A DNA stretch of 64,000 nucleotides. Origin: Solwaraspora sp. WMMA2065 (GTDB lineage Bacteria; Actinomycetota; Actinomycetes; Mycobacteriales; Micromonosporaceae). The stretch covers positions 4,712,001 through 4,776,000 of the forward strand of contig NZ_CP128361.1 of assembly GCF_030345075.1 (NCBI RefSeq), in the 5' to 3' direction. The translations under genes and the position numbers were made by a program. Below the pieces are notes generated by a model. That model was not told the DNA's origin and did not search any database. It saw nothing but the letters and a program-made list of their open reading frames with translations. The first letter of the stretch is position 1; each line of letters starts with the position of its first letter. Below are positions 1 through 8,112 of the stretch, in pieces.

Positions 1-239
1 GCGATCCAGCACAACGCCACAAAACGCCCCTTCTGCTCCCGGCTCAGCTGCGCTGTGCAACCGGAACTGACCTGCACGAAGTCGTGAATCTGGCCGAACA
101 CGGCCGAAGCGGCCTGTCGCTCCCATGCGGGGGTGGCCTCCCACGGGGCGACGTAACCGGGCTTCGGCTCGCCCGGATAATGCCGGAGCACCCCGGCTGT
201 CCACGCCTCACGGAAGTGGCGACCCCGCTCGTCGGTCAT
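1..239 (-). CDS. Small hypothetical protein, 3' end cut by window edge
   Basis: Reading leftward from an ATG at 239, the frame is open to the window edge, giving 79 residues that begin MTDERGRHFREAW and contain the phrase HYPGEPKPGYVAPWE and, near the edge, LSREQKGRFVALCWI. A purine-rich AGAGGAA lies about 12 nt upstream. I recall similar short proteins beside XRE/TPR regulators in Micromonospora and Streptomyces, but no function is known to me. It follows the regulator at 285-1592 after 45 bp on the same strand, so the two are probably co-transcribed. The C-terminus is missing. Confidence 0.6.
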   Translation of the reverse strand, partial: MTDERGRHFREAWTAGVLRHYPGEPKPGYVAPWEATPAWERQAASAVFGQIHDFVQVSSGCTAQLSREQKGRFVALCWI

Positions 240-284
240 GATCGGCCCTGATTCCTCTCGTCTCGTCATCAGATCATTTCGCCG

Positions 285-1592
285 TCAGGCTGCAGCCGTC
301 AGCAGGCCGGTTATCCGGTCGTTCAGCTGTGCGACCTGAGCATCAGCCAACAGGGCCGGCGTGAGTTGGCGCTGGAAGCCCTGCACCTTCCGGCCCAGGT
401 AACCGACGGAGTGGGTCTGCTCGGCGATGCCGACAGCTTCGCTGCCGTACCGGAGCATCCGATCGATGTCGGTACGTTGAGCGCTCAGCAAAGCAAGATC
501 GGCCAGGATGCCACCCCGACGACGCGGCGACATCGTGCCGTCGCTGGCCGCAAAGAGCGCACGCTCGGCCAGATCGACCTGCCCCAATGCAAGGTGACAG
601 GCGCCTCGCTCCTCACATATCCGGCTTCCATCGAAACGCAGCCAGCCACCAGGACTGGCCGGGCCGTTGAGACCGTGCACCTGCTCAGCGGTATCCAAGG
701 CGTGTTCGCAAGCTTCCCGGTCGCCCAGTCCTGCGAACGCCTGAGCCTGCACAGCTGCGACCCAATGGCGGGTGGACAGTTGACTATCGCCACGTTGGGC
801 GATCCGTGCTGCGGCGTCGAGCACGGTCACGGCCCGGCTGTACTGCTGGTCGTACAGGTTGACGAACGCCTGCCGGGTCAAGGCGCAGGCCCAGCGGTCG
901 TAGGAACGCGACTCACGACCCGCCGACGCCGCCAACGAGTAACAATGTGCGGCCTCGGCGTACTGGTCGGCGTCGAAAAAGATCTCGCCCGCCAGTTGGA
1001 ACAGGTCGCATGCCAGCACGCACAGCCTGCGGTGCTCGGCCCCCGTAGGTGCCCGGTCGAGCCGGTCGACCAGCACGGCGGCCTGCTCCTGGACCAATGG
1101 GTAGACGAGGCGCTTGGGCCTGGTCAGCCCGAAGACCTGCCACAGGTGGGCGTTGAGTTCTGCGTATTGATCCAGGTCACCGGCCTCATGAGCCAGGGTC
1201 GCCGGAAGCAGAGCCGCCCCGTGGCTTCCAGTTGGTAGCGCCGTGAGGGCGCCCGCGACGCTTATCAGGCGGAGAAGTTCGCGGCGATGCATGTCGTCGA
1301 GTACACCTGTCGGCTCTGACCGTACCGGAACCGGGCCGGCGGCGGTTGGTCGAGGTGTAGGAACAGGAGGAGACAGGTCCTCGTCCCCACCCATTAGCCA
1401 GTGGTCGAGCTGCTCTGCCGTTACCTCCAGGATCTTGCACAGCTTCAACCGCGTATACGGATAGGGGGTGGTGACGCCGTGTTCGAGTCGGGCGATCGTC
1501 GTACGGTCCACGCCGATCTTCTCGGCGAGAGTCTCCTGGCTGAAACCGAGCGCCTTCCGACGCTCGACGAACCGGCGGCGCTTGACTGCCAC
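285..1592 (-). CDS. XRE-family helix-turn-helix regulator with TPR-like C-terminal region
   Basis: The 435-residue protein opens with a Cro/C1-type HTH at about residues 8-60 (RKALGFSQETLAEKIG, then DRTTIARLEHG). A Pro-rich linker follows, then a short hydrophobic stretch near residue 110 and a long alanine-rich helical region reminiscent of the TPR-like half of actinobacterial regulators of this size. The GTG at 1592 is preferred over the GTG at 1598 because a GGAGG motif ends 5 nt before it, whereas it abuts the earlier codon. Regulators of this type often control a small adjacent gene; here that would be the gene ending at the left window edge. The ligand and the target are unknown. Confidence 0.88.
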   Translation of the reverse strand: MAVKRRRFVERRKALGFSQETLAEKIGVDRTTIARLEHGVTTPYPYTRLKLCKILEVTAEQLDHWLMGGDEDLSPPVPTPRPTAAGPVPVRSEPTGVLDDMHRRELLRLISVAGALTALPTGSHGAALLPATLAHEAGDLDQYAELNAHLWQVFGLTRPKRLVYPLVQEQAAVLVDRLDRAPTGAEHRRLCVLACDLFQLAGEIFFDADQYAEAAHCYSLAASAGRESRSYDRWACALTRQAFVNLYDQQYSRAVTVLDAAARIAQRGDSQLSTRHWVAAVQAQAFAGLGDREACEHALDTAEQVHGLNGPASPGGWLRFDGSRICEERGACHLALGQVDLAERALFAASDGTMSPRRRGGILADLALLSAQRTDIDRMLRYGSEAVGIAEQTHSVGYLGRKVQGFQRQLTPALLADAQVAQLNDRITGLLTAAA

Positions 1593-1721
1593 AGGCACCT
1601 CCGTCCTTTGGGACTCCCGTTCCAGCGTACGGGAGGCTGCGCTTGACTGAGCCGTCCGTCGCCCCCAGATGCGTCACAGATGCCTCGGAAGCACCCGGGC
1701 TCCGTGTCGTGCCGACGGGTT

Positions 1722-2114
1722 TCAGAGGCGGCGGATCACCAGCCCTGGCTTGACGTCCGAGGCAGCCGACAGGTGCGCGATGTCCTCCGGGTCGCTGGTG
1801 AAGACGATCGCGCCGCAGGCAAGCGCGATGGTGACCACGCTGGCGTCGACCACGTCACGCGTACCGGCCTTCCCGCACAACACCCCGGCCGATTTGGCCA
1901 GTTCCAGACCGACTGGAACGATTTCGCAGCTGCTCAGGAACCGTCCGAGCTGGACCTGCCGGCGGGCATCTCGCCAGGCCTGGCCGACCACGACGGAAGG
2001 GACGAGCAGACGTCGCCCTTCCTCGACGGCCAGATGGTGTATCGCCCAGATCCGTCGGTTATTGCTGCCGATCGCCAGCAGCACCCCTATGTCGTAGACG
2101 TAGGGGATGGTCAC
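1722..2114 (-). CDS. PIN-domain protein, likely VapC-type ribonuclease toxin
   Basis: The 130-residue protein has the length and acidic-residue layout of VapC toxins: an N-terminal Asp in [10 protein letters not shown], a central acidic pair in RDVVDASVV, and a C-terminal [11 protein letters not shown]. Known VapC toxins are Mg-dependent endoribonucleases, often cutting tRNA or rRNA. The GTG start overlaps the TGA of the upstream antitoxin-like gene (GTGA, 2111-2114), so the two are translationally coupled, which is normal for toxin-antitoxin pairs. Family assignment is solid; toxicity and RNA target are inference. Confidence 0.85.
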   Translation of the reverse strand: MTIPYVYDIGVLLAIGSNNRRIWAIHHLAVEEGRRLLVPSVVVGQAWRDARRQVQLGRFLSSCEIVPVGLELAKSAGVLCGKAGTRDVVDASVVTIALACGAIVFTSDPEDIAHLSAASDVKPGLVIRRL

Positions 2115-2377
2115 GCGGCGGCCCGGCCGGGCGCGCTGAGCGCCTGGGCGTCGGCGGCAGCCATCTCCGCGCGTGCCGCAGCAATCTCTTCTACGGTGAA
2201 CGCACCGTGCTCGGCCTGCCAGTCGGCGACCAGCCGCCGCCCGACCCGCCGCCGGAGCTCACTTTCCGCAGCGCTCGCCACCAGCCGCGACAGAGGGACG
2301 CCATCCTCGCGAGCAGCCTCGCCGAGCGCCTCGACCAGTTCCTCGGGGAGGGTCACAGTCACCTTCTTCGCCGCCAC
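2111..2377 (-). CDS. Ribbon-helix-helix antitoxin-like protein, partner of the PIN protein
   Basis: An 88-residue protein starting at GTG 2377 ([18 protein letters not shown]). The first 45 residues resemble a ribbon-helix-helix DNA-binding fold ([10 protein letters not shown] strand, then helices with [12 protein letters not shown]). The acidic/alanine C-terminus ([17 protein letters not shown]) is typical of the toxin-neutralising tail of VapB/CopG antitoxins. A longer in-frame reading to 2818 is rejected because it runs antisense into fdhD. A TATGGT-like -10 sits just before the start, and the AT-rich 2376-2400 segment probably holds the autoregulatory operator. Confidence 0.82.
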   Translation of the reverse strand: MAAKKVTVTLPEELVEALGEAAREDGVPLSRLVASAAESELRRRVGRRLVADWQAEHGAFTVEEIAAARAEMAAADAQALSAPGRAAA

Positions 2378-2471
2378 ACATACACCATACAGCGATATGG
2401 CGGCGCCTGAGGCGAGTGCTGCCGCCCTCCCGGCCGGTTCGGCACCTGCGAACCGGGGCAGGATGGGGTGC

Positions 2472-3320
2472 ATGGGCAGGGCGAACGAGCGACGCAGCGT
2501 GCTGCGAATCGACGTCGGCGGCGGGCCGACCCGGCGGGTCCGTCGGATGGACACCGTCGCCGGGGAGGAGCCGCTGGAGATCCGGGTCGGCCCGGCCGGT
2601 GCGGCGCGGCGTCCCCCGCTGGCCGTCACCATGCGTACGCCGGGAAACGATATCGACCTCGCGATCGGCTTCCTGCTGACCGAGGGTCTGATCGGGGTTG
2701 CCGAGGACGTGGTGACCGCCCAGCTGTGCGCCGGCACCGACACACCGAACACGTACAACGTGGTTGACGTGACGCTCGCCGGGCATGTTCCGCCGCCGCA
2801 GACCGACCCGTCCCGCAACTTCTATACCACCAGCTCATGTGGGGTCTGCGGGAAGGCGAGCATCGACGCCGTCCGCACCCGGTCCCGGTTCGACGTGGCT
2901 GCCGACCGGGCCACGTTCAGCCCGCAGACCCTGGTCGGCCTGCCGGACCAGCTGCGCGCCACCCAGCAGGGCTTCGACCGCACCGGTGGGCTGCACGCCG
3001 CCGGCCTGTTCACCGCCGACGGGCAGCTCCGGGCGGTACGCGAGGACGTCGGCCGGCACAACGCCGTCGACAAGCTGATCGGCTGGGCGGCCCGGAAGGA
3101 CCTCCTGCCGCTGCGCGGTCATCTGCTCCTGGTCTCCGGGCGGGCCAGCTTCGAGCTCACCCAGAAGGCGTGGATGGCCGGCATCCCGGTGCTCGCGGCG
3201 ATCTCCGCGCCGAGCAGTCTGGCGGTCGCCCTCGCCGAAGAGGCGGGGATGACCCTGGTCGGGTTTCTGCGCGGATCGACGATGAACGTCTACGCGGGCA
3301 CCGACCGCCTCACCGACTGA
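2472..3320 (+). CDS. fdhD: FdhD sulfurtransferase for formate dehydrogenase maturation
   Basis: FdhD passes sulfur from a cysteine desulfurase to the Mo-bis-MGD cofactor of formate dehydrogenase. The 282-residue protein matches the family in length and shows the conserved cysteine pair in [12 protein letters not shown] near residue 120, plus [16 protein letters not shown] and [13 protein letters not shown] further on. The ATG at 2472 was chosen because a CAGGAT -10-like element ends 7 nt before it (leaderless start); an in-frame ATG at 2463 is possible. The gene diverges from the antitoxin gene across 94 bp. The molybdopterin genes at 6.8-8.1 and 18.8-21.6 kb make the cofactor it acts on. No formate dehydrogenase gene lies in the window. 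Confidence 0.96.
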   Translation: MGRANERRSVLRIDVGGGPTRRVRRMDTVAGEEPLEIRVGPAGAARRPPLAVTMRTPGNDIDLAIGFLLTEGLIGVAEDVVTAQLCAGTDTPNTYNVVDVTLAGHVPPPQTDPSRNFYTTSSCGVCGKASIDAVRTRSRFDVAADRATFSPQTLVGLPDQLRATQQGFDRTGGLHAAGLFTADGQLRAVREDVGRHNAVDKLIGWAARKDLLPLRGHLLLVSGRASFELTQKAWMAGIPVLAAISAPSSLAVALAEEAGMTLVGFLRGSTMNVYAGTDRLTD

Positions 3321-3383
3321 ACCGGACGTGGTCGACGCTGCCGTTCGCCGTACGACCCGCCGGACTCCGCGTGCCCGATAGGT

Positions 3384-3512
3384 TCACGTCTGTCGCCGGT
3401 TCTCCTGGATCCAGCGCTCGACGTCCGACTTCAGCCCACACCGGACCCATTGCGAGGGCTGTGGTCGTTCAAGGTCAAATCCAGCTGGTGCCCGGAATGC
3501 CGGCGTACGACG
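3384..3512 (-). pseudogene. C-terminal remnant resembling an AlpA/excisionase-like HTH protein
   Basis: An open stretch of 42 codons, bounded upstream by TGA at 3513-3515, ends with QWVRCGLKSDVERWIQENRR and a stop. Small excisionase/AlpA-type HTH proteins commonly end with a segment of the form (R/K)xSDVxRWIxENR. No start codon and no HTH core is present in this frame; the bases just upstream are coding-like in a second frame (DDPVAELLTSYAG), suggesting frameshift decay of an older gene. The assignment rests on a short motif only. Confidence 0.3.
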
Positions 3513-3597
3513 TCAGCAACTCGGCTACCGGGTCATCCGGCACGGCTCACCCTGACCGGCGCACCCCGACACTCACGATGCCGGGATCACCATGATC

Positions 3598-3649
3598 AGT
3601 TGAAGGTGAGATACCTTTCCCGTCGGCTGAAGGTATCTCACCTTCAACT
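3598..3649. repeat. 19-bp perfect inverted repeat with 14-bp spacer
   Basis: Arms 3598-3616 (AGTTGAAGGTGAGATACCT) and 3631-3649 are exact reverse complements around a 14-bp spacer. There is no T-run after it, so it is a weak candidate for an intrinsic terminator of fdhD; an operator, a recombinase site or a mobile-element remnant is equally possible. It lies next to the HTH remnant and is more AT-rich than its surroundings. Confidence 0.7.
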
Positions 3650-3757
3650 CGCGGCGTCAGCGATCCGCGAAGCCGGGGAGCAGAGGATCTGTGTCGTCGG
3701 CTCCGTACACCTCACTTGCGGACGTACCCGGACGTGTACTGCGACCGCACGGCCAAC

Positions 3758-3787
3758 GGCGCGCACTCGTGACGCGCGCCGCGTTTT
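3758..3787 (+). terminator. Terminator-like GC hairpin followed by GCGTTTT
   Basis: Seven-bp arms GGCGCGC (3758-3764) and GCGCGCC (3774-3780) are followed by GCGTTTT. It would face plus-strand transcription arriving from fdhD, ahead of the promoter-like element near 3812. Confidence 0.4.
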
Positions 3788-3859
3788 CCCCGCAAGATCC
3801 CTGCCGTGTCTATGCTCGGCCCTGAACAGCGCAGACAGCCTCAGATCGGAGACGGGGAC

Positions 3860-4378
3860 ATGCAGGTCGCCGAAGTCCTGGAGGTGCTCGAAGCACTGTT
3901 CCAGACCAGCAGGCACCCGGAGATCACCGACGTCCGTCGGTACGGGCAGGACACCGAGCCCGGCGGCAATTCGCCAGCCGGGGTACGGGTCTACTACTCG
4001 ACGGGATCGACCGGGATGCTGTGGGCGGCCGTCGGCAAGCCCGCACCGGCACCGGCGTCGTTGCCGGCCGAGATGCCCGCACCTCGCGAGCGGGCGCGTC
4101 GCACGCTCGCGTTCGCCGTCCAGCTGCTGGACTTCGCCCGACCCGAGGAGTTCACCTCGTGGGAGCCGTGCGCTTTCACCGGGGTGCACAGCTCCCCGTC
4201 CGGGGTGAAGATCACCTGCCGGGACGGCGGCGCCGTCTTCCTCCGGGCGACCGCCACCACCGGACCGGGCGGCATCGCAGGCGAACCGCAAGAAGACCCG
4301 TACCCGGACTATCAGATTCCGGAAGGAGTCCGTTCATGGCGCCAGGAGGTAGGTGCTCGGTCTGCGGTCAGCAGGTGA
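3860..4378 (+). CDS. Hypothetical protein, about 172 aa
   Basis: The ATG at 3860 follows GGAGACGGGGAC, a good ribosome-binding context; an upstream in-frame GTG at 3806 overlaps the likely promoter and is rejected. The protein starts MQVAEVLEVLEALFQTSRHP, has a Pro-rich turn (KPAPAPASLPAEMPAP) in the middle, and no membrane segment or signal peptide. I do not recognise a domain. It is followed by, and overlaps, a short zinc-ribbon-like frame at 4336 that has its own strong RBS, so the last ~14 residues may be non-native. Confidence 0.6.
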   Translation: MQVAEVLEVLEALFQTSRHPEITDVRRYGQDTEPGGNSPAGVRVYYSTGSTGMLWAAVGKPAPAPASLPAEMPAPRERARRTLAFAVQLLDFARPEEFTSWEPCAFTGVHSSPSGVKITCRDGGAVFLRATATTGPGGIAGEPQEDPYPDYQIPEGVRSWRQEVGARSAVSR

Positions 4379-4480
4379 CCACCGCCCCCGGCCAGCCCGC
4401 ACCGCTGCACCAGGGCCCGGGGAAGCCGAACCAGATGTGCCGGATCGGGGCAGCCTACGTCCTGACACCGGCGCGACCGC
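4336..4480 (+). other. Short zinc-ribbon-like reading frame with strong RBS but no stop before the terminator
   Basis: ATG 4336 is preceded by GGAAGGAG at a 7-nt spacing. The frame encodes a CSVCG knuckle, a Pro/Gln-rich stretch and HQGPGKPNQMCRIG, which looks like half of a small zinc-ribbon protein. No stop occurs in frame before the terminator hairpin at 4481-4511, and the frame then runs antisense through the DUF4192 gene. A TGA lies one base out of frame at 4462-4464, so a single-base slip may have destroyed the natural end. The end given here is arbitrary. Confidence 0.35.
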
Positions 4481-4511
4481 GGAAGACCCCGGGGCGAGCC
4501 CGGGGTCTTCC
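4481..4511. terminator. Strong bidirectional terminator hairpin
   Basis: Perfect 13-bp arms GGAAGACCCCGGG (4481-4493) and its complement (4499-4511) enclose the loop GCGAG. It separates the plus-strand genes ending at about 4.4 kb from the minus-strand DUF4192 gene ending at 4537, so it fits a shared terminator for convergent transcripts. Confidence 0.8.
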
Positions 4512-4536
4512 GCATCATGCCCGCGCGGTGGCGGGT

Positions 4537-5691
4537 TCACGGGCGGCGTCGGCCGGCGGGGCGGGCCCGGTCGAGCCGCTCGCCGCTGGGTCGACGGCGT
4601 GGGCGGGTGTCGGACCGGCCCTTACGCCCGCTGCGGTCCGGCTTGGGCCATGGGCCAAGTGCCGCCGGCGGAATGCCACGAACCAGGACGTCGTCCATCA
4701 GTTTGGCCATCGAGTAGCCGGGTTCGACGTCGAGCGCCCGGTCGAGGGCAACCCGGGCCAGGGCTCCGTTGCCGGCCCGCCAGGCGGCGAAGGCCAGCAG
4801 GCTGGCCGGCCCGGCGGCAAGCTCCGGCTCGGCCCGGCGGGCGATGTCCTGCCAGAAGGTGACCTGCCACAGCTCGTCGGTGACCCGCTCCCAGGCGTAG
4901 TCGCGCACCTCCAGGTCGGTCAGCAGCAGACTGAGCCAGGCGATGTCCTCGTCGGTCGGGGCGATGCCCCGGCCCTGCCGTTCCAGCAGCATCCGTACCG
5001 TTTTCTCTCCGGCCCGGCGCAGCGTGCGGGCACCGAGCAGGTCGGCCGGCGGGGCGTGGTCGACCAGCGCGGAGCGGCGGGTCCGGGCGCGTTCGGTGGC
5101 GGCCCGCATCGCCGCCCGGGCCGGGCCGGTGACCGGTTCCACCTGGCGACGCAGCGCGGCCCGGTCGGGCAGGGCGACCTGCCCGGCGACGGTGGCCGCG
5201 ACCGCGACCGGGTTGATCTCGGCGTCGAACCGGTGGCCCTCCGGCGGGCAGCAGGTCGGATCGTCGCAGAAGGAGGACCAGTAGCGACCGTCGGCCACCC
5301 GCAGCGCGTCAAGCAGCACGGTGCCCTGTCGGCGCAGCGCGTCGGTGGTGTCCCGCAGGACCGGGTCGACGGTGTCGGCCGGACCGTAGCCGAGCACGAC
5401 GGCGGCGCTGACCTGCTGACGATCGACGATGGCGGTCAGCTGGGCGGTTGCCGCCGCGCGGACGTCGGCCGGGACCGTGGCGTCGGGCAGGTCGGCGCGG
5501 GCGGCGATGACGACCGTGTGGTCGCGCATCCCGACCACCACCACGCTGTCGGCGGGGTGGAAGCCGATCAGGTAGGGCACGGCGGCGATCAGGTCGGCGG
5601 GTTCGCGGACGGTGAGCGCGGCGCCCTGAGACGTCCCGGCGGCCGGGTCGGGAACGGAATCGGGGGCGGGTACCGGTTCGGTAGGTGTCAT
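4537..5691 (-). CDS. DUF4192 domain-containing protein
   Basis: The 384-residue protein matches the actinobacterial DUF4192 family in length and opening pattern: a short disordered N-terminus, then LTVREPADLIAAVPYLIGFHPADSVVVVGM, where the GFHP-DS-VVVG core is diagnostic. It is rich in Ala and Arg, with no membrane segment. Function is unknown. A GACAGT -10-like element ends 7 nt before the ATG at 5691, so the mRNA may be leaderless. A DnaA box (TTATCCACA) lies upstream at 5763-5771 in the gap shared with the divergent kinase gene. Confidence 0.9.
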   Translation of the reverse strand: MTPTEPVPAPDSVPDPAAGTSQGAALTVREPADLIAAVPYLIGFHPADSVVVVGMRDHTVVIAARADLPDATVPADVRAAATAQLTAIVDRQQVSAAVVLGYGPADTVDPVLRDTTDALRRQGTVLLDALRVADGRYWSSFCDDPTCCPPEGHRFDAEINPVAVAATVAGQVALPDRAALRRQVEPVTGPARAAMRAATERARTRRSALVDHAPPADLLGARTLRRAGEKTVRMLLERQGRGIAPTDEDIAWLSLLLTDLEVRDYAWERVTDELWQVTFWQDIARRAEPELAAGPASLLAFAAWRAGNGALARVALDRALDVEPGYSMAKLMDDVLVRGIPPAALGPWPKPDRSGRKGRSDTRPRRRPSGERLDRARPAGRRRP

Positions 5692-5762
5692 GCCGGAAAC
5701 TGTCGCGCCGGACGGTGACCGGTTGTGGCCGTCCCGACCCGACCTGTGGACGACACGCCAGG

Positions 5763-5771
5763 TTATCCACA
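5763..5771. promoter_or_regulatory. Perfect DnaA box TTATCCACA
   Basis: TTATCCACA followed by GG matches the bacterial DnaA box consensus exactly; a weaker TGTGGACGA lies at 5745-5753 in inverted orientation. It is in the gap between the divergent DUF4192 and fructosamine kinase genes. A titration or transcription-control site is more likely than an origin, since only one or two boxes are present. Confidence 0.55.
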
Positions 5772-5866
5772 GGCACGCAGAGTAGTTTCCCTGGTGACGG
5801 CGTTTCTGCTCACCACTGGTTGCGCCACTGAGCTGGACGGCAGGCGGCGCGGGTTACCGTGCCGCC

Positions 5867-6760
5867 ATGGATCTGGCGTACCTGCGGGCCCACCCGGAAC
5901 ACCTGCCGACCTTCCTCACCCATCAGCGGATCCGGGAGACGCCGGTCTCTGGCGGGTCGATCTGCGCGGCGAGCCGGCTCACCCTCGACGACGGCAACTC
6001 GGTGTTCGCCAAGTCCTGGCCGGAGCGGTCCGCCAGGCCGTTGCCGGACGGCCTGTTCGCCGCCGAGGCGGCCGGGTTGCGTTGGCTGGCCGCCGCCGGC
6101 GGGGCACCGGTGCCGGAGGTGCTGGTGGCGCTGCCGCAACTGCTGGCCCTGGAGTGGGTCGAGCCGGGCGACGCGGACCCGGCCGCCGCCGAGCGGTTCG
6201 GCCGGGAGCTGGCGATCACCCATCGGGCCGGCGCGGCCGGGTTCGGGGCGGACTGGCCGGGGTTCGTCGGCGCGCTGCCGCAGGACAACGAACTGGTGAC
6301 CGACCGACCCTGGTCGGCCTGGTTCGGGCAGCGCCGGCTGCTGCCGTACCTGCGGATGTCGGTCGACAACGGCGCGCTCACCGCCGCCGAGACCGGCCTG
6401 GTCGAGCAGGTGGTCGACAACATCGACGGGTACGGCGGCGACGAGCCGCCCGCTCGGATCCACGGCGACCTGTGGCCCGGCAACCTGCTCTGGGGTGCGG
6501 ACGGGCGCTGCCGGCTGGTCGACCCGGCGGCGCACGGCGGGCACCGGGAGACCGACCTGGCGCAGTTGGCGCTGTTCGGCGGCGCCCCGCACCTGGATCG
6601 GATCCTCGACACCTACCAGGAGCAGTGGCCGCTGGCCGACGGGTGGGCGGCCCGGGTGCCGGTGCACCAACTGCACCTGCTGCTGGTGCACACCGCCCTG
6701 TTCGGGGCGGCGTACCGCTCGGCCGTCGCGGACGCGGCCCGCGCCGCGCTGCGGTCCTGA
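5867..6760 (+). CDS. Fructosamine kinase family protein
   Basis: The family phosphorylates protein-bound fructosamines (or low-molecular ketosamines) so that they break down, reversing glycation; the fold is that of aminoglycoside phosphotransferases. The 297-residue length is normal for the family. Visible motifs are ETPVSGGSICAASRLTLDDG (nucleotide loop), VFAKSW with the phosphate-binding Lys, RIHGDLWPGNLLW (Brenner motif with catalytic Asp) and LVDPAAHGGHRETDLA (metal-binding Asp). TACCGT ends 6 nt before the ATG, supporting a leaderless transcript and this start. The gene precedes moaA by 25 bp and may be read with it. Confidence 0.94.
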   Translation: MDLAYLRAHPEHLPTFLTHQRIRETPVSGGSICAASRLTLDDGNSVFAKSWPERSARPLPDGLFAAEAAGLRWLAAAGGAPVPEVLVALPQLLALEWVEPGDADPAAAERFGRELAITHRAGAAGFGADWPGFVGALPQDNELVTDRPWSAWFGQRRLLPYLRMSVDNGALTAAETGLVEQVVDNIDGYGGDEPPARIHGDLWPGNLLWGADGRCRLVDPAAHGGHRETDLAQLALFGGAPHLDRILDTYQEQWPLADGWAARVPVHQLHLLLVHTALFGAAYRSAVADAARAALRS

Positions 6761-6785
6761 CGCACCGGCGCGCTACGGTCGGCGC

Positions 6786-7820
6786 ATGGCATCGAGCGCA
6801 CGGCCCGCCGACGGCCGGCTCACCGATCGGTACGGGCGGGTCGCCACCGACCTTCGGGTGTCCCTGACCGACCGGTGCAACCTGCGCTGCTCCTACTGCA
6901 TGCCGCCGGAGGGTCTGCCCTGGCTGCCCAGCCCGGACATCCTGACCGACGACGAGGTGACCCGGCTGATCGGGGTCGCGGTGTGCCAGCTCGGGGTGAC
7001 CGAGGTGCGGTTCACCGGCGGCGAGCCGCTGCTGCGCCCCGGGCTGACCCGGATCGTCGCCGCTGCTGCGGCGCTGCGGCCCCGACCGGTGCTGTCGTTG
7101 ACCACCAACGGGATCGGTCTGGACCGCTTGGCGCCCGGCCTGCAGGCCGCCGGCCTGGACCGGGTGAACGTATCGTTGGACACCCTCGACCCGCAGCGGT
7201 TCGCCCAGTTGGCGTACCGCCGGCGGCTGCCCGACGTGCTCGCCGGGCTGGCCGGCGCGGCGGCGGCCGGGCTGACCCCGGTCAAGATCAACGCGGTGCT
7301 GCTGCGCGGGGTCAACGACGACGAGGCCCCGGCGCTGCTGCGGTACGCCCTGAACCGCGGCTACGAGCTGCGCTTCATCGAGCAGATGCCGCTGGACGCG
7401 CAGCAGTCCTGGGACCGCGACCGGATGGTCACCGCCGCCGAGATCCTCGACCGGCTGCGGTCCGAGTTCACCCTGCTGCCGGATCCCGCCGAACGGGGTG
7501 CCGCACCGGCCGAGACCTGGCTGGTGGCCGGCGCCGAGCGGTCGGACGGCAGCCCGGCCAAGGTCGGGGTGATCGGCACGGTGACCCGGCCGTTCTGCGG
7601 TGACTGTGACCGGACCCGGCTCACCGCCGACGGGCAGGTACGCGACTGCCTGTTCGCCCGGAAGGAGTCGGACCTGCGTGGCGCGTTGCGGTCCGGGGCC
7701 GACGACGACGAGTTGGCGCAGCGGTGGCGGCGGGCGATGGCCGGGAAGCTGGCCGGGCACGGCATCGACGATCCGACGTTCCTGCAGCCGGCCCGGCCGA
7801 TGTCGGCGATCGGCGGCTGA
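6786..7820 (+). CDS. moaA: GTP 3',8-cyclase MoaA (radical SAM)
   Basis: MoaA converts GTP to 3',8-cyclo-7,8-dihydro-GTP, the first step of molybdopterin synthesis, with MoaC acting next. The 344-residue protein has the N-terminal radical-SAM cluster CNLRCSYC near residue 35, RFTGGEPLLR, a C-terminal cluster CGDCDRTRLTADGQVRDC near residues 270-290, and the family's C-terminal Gly-Gly (SAIGG). TACGGT ends 6 nt before the ATG at 6786, so the start is probably leaderless; the longer frame upstream lies antiparallel to nothing useful and overlaps the kinase gene. moaD starts 2 bp after its stop. Confidence 0.97.
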   Translation: MASSARPADGRLTDRYGRVATDLRVSLTDRCNLRCSYCMPPEGLPWLPSPDILTDDEVTRLIGVAVCQLGVTEVRFTGGEPLLRPGLTRIVAAAAALRPRPVLSLTTNGIGLDRLAPGLQAAGLDRVNVSLDTLDPQRFAQLAYRRRLPDVLAGLAGAAAAGLTPVKINAVLLRGVNDDEAPALLRYALNRGYELRFIEQMPLDAQQSWDRDRMVTAAEILDRLRSEFTLLPDPAERGAAPAETWLVAGAERSDGSPAKVGVIGTVTRPFCGDCDRTRLTADGQVRDCLFARKESDLRGALRSGADDDELAQRWRRAMAGKLAGHGIDDPTFLQPARPMSAIGG

Positions 7821-7822
7821 CC

Positions 7823-8098
7823 GTGGGCGACCCGACACGGGATGGAGCCGAGCAATCGGTGACGGTGCGTTACTTCGCCGGGGCGCGGTCGGCGGCCGGG
7901 CGGACCACCGAGTCCGTTTCGGCCGGGCTGGACCGGGCCGGGCTGGTGGCAGAGCTGACCGGTCGGCACGGCGACCGGTTGGGTCGGGTGCTGGCGGCGG
8001 CGAGTTTCCTGGTCGACGGCGTCGTCTGGCATGATCGTCACACACCGTTGCCGGCCGGTGCCACGGTCGACGTGCTGCCACCGTTCGCCGGCGGCTGA
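7823..8098 (+). CDS. moaD: MoaD/ThiS-family sulfur carrier
   Basis: MoaD is the small subunit of molybdopterin synthase and carries the thiocarboxylate on its C-terminal glycine. The 91-residue product has the beta-grasp phrase VTVRYFAGARSAAG, a late VVWHDRHTPLPAGATVDVLPPFAGG, and ends in the required Gly-Gly. GTG 7823 lies 2 bp after the moaA stop, so the pair is an operon. The large subunit MoaE is encoded 11 kb away at 18834-19271 on the other strand. Confidence 0.92.
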   Translation: MGDPTRDGAEQSVTVRYFAGARSAAGRTTESVSAGLDRAGLVAELTGRHGDRLGRVLAAASFLVDGVVWHDRHTPLPAGATVDVLPPFAGG

Positions 8099-8112
8099 GG
8101 AGGACCGCGTCC

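Larger units (their letters stand above)
3321..3859. other. 539-bp gap after fdhD: gene remnant, inverted repeat, terminator-like hairpin, promoter
   Basis: No intact gene is visible here. It holds a decayed minus-strand HTH-like reading frame (3384-3512), a 19-bp perfect inverted repeat (3598-3649), a GC hairpin followed by GCGTTTT (3758-3787), and a TATGCT -10-like element at about 3812-3817 that probably serves the gene starting at 3860. Confidence 0.5.

Noticed and set aside
3440-3560. tRNA gene
   Set aside because: A partial T-loop-like GGTCAAATCC occurs near 3475 but lacks GGTTC and no acceptor or anticodon stem pairs with it. No other tRNA-like fold was found.
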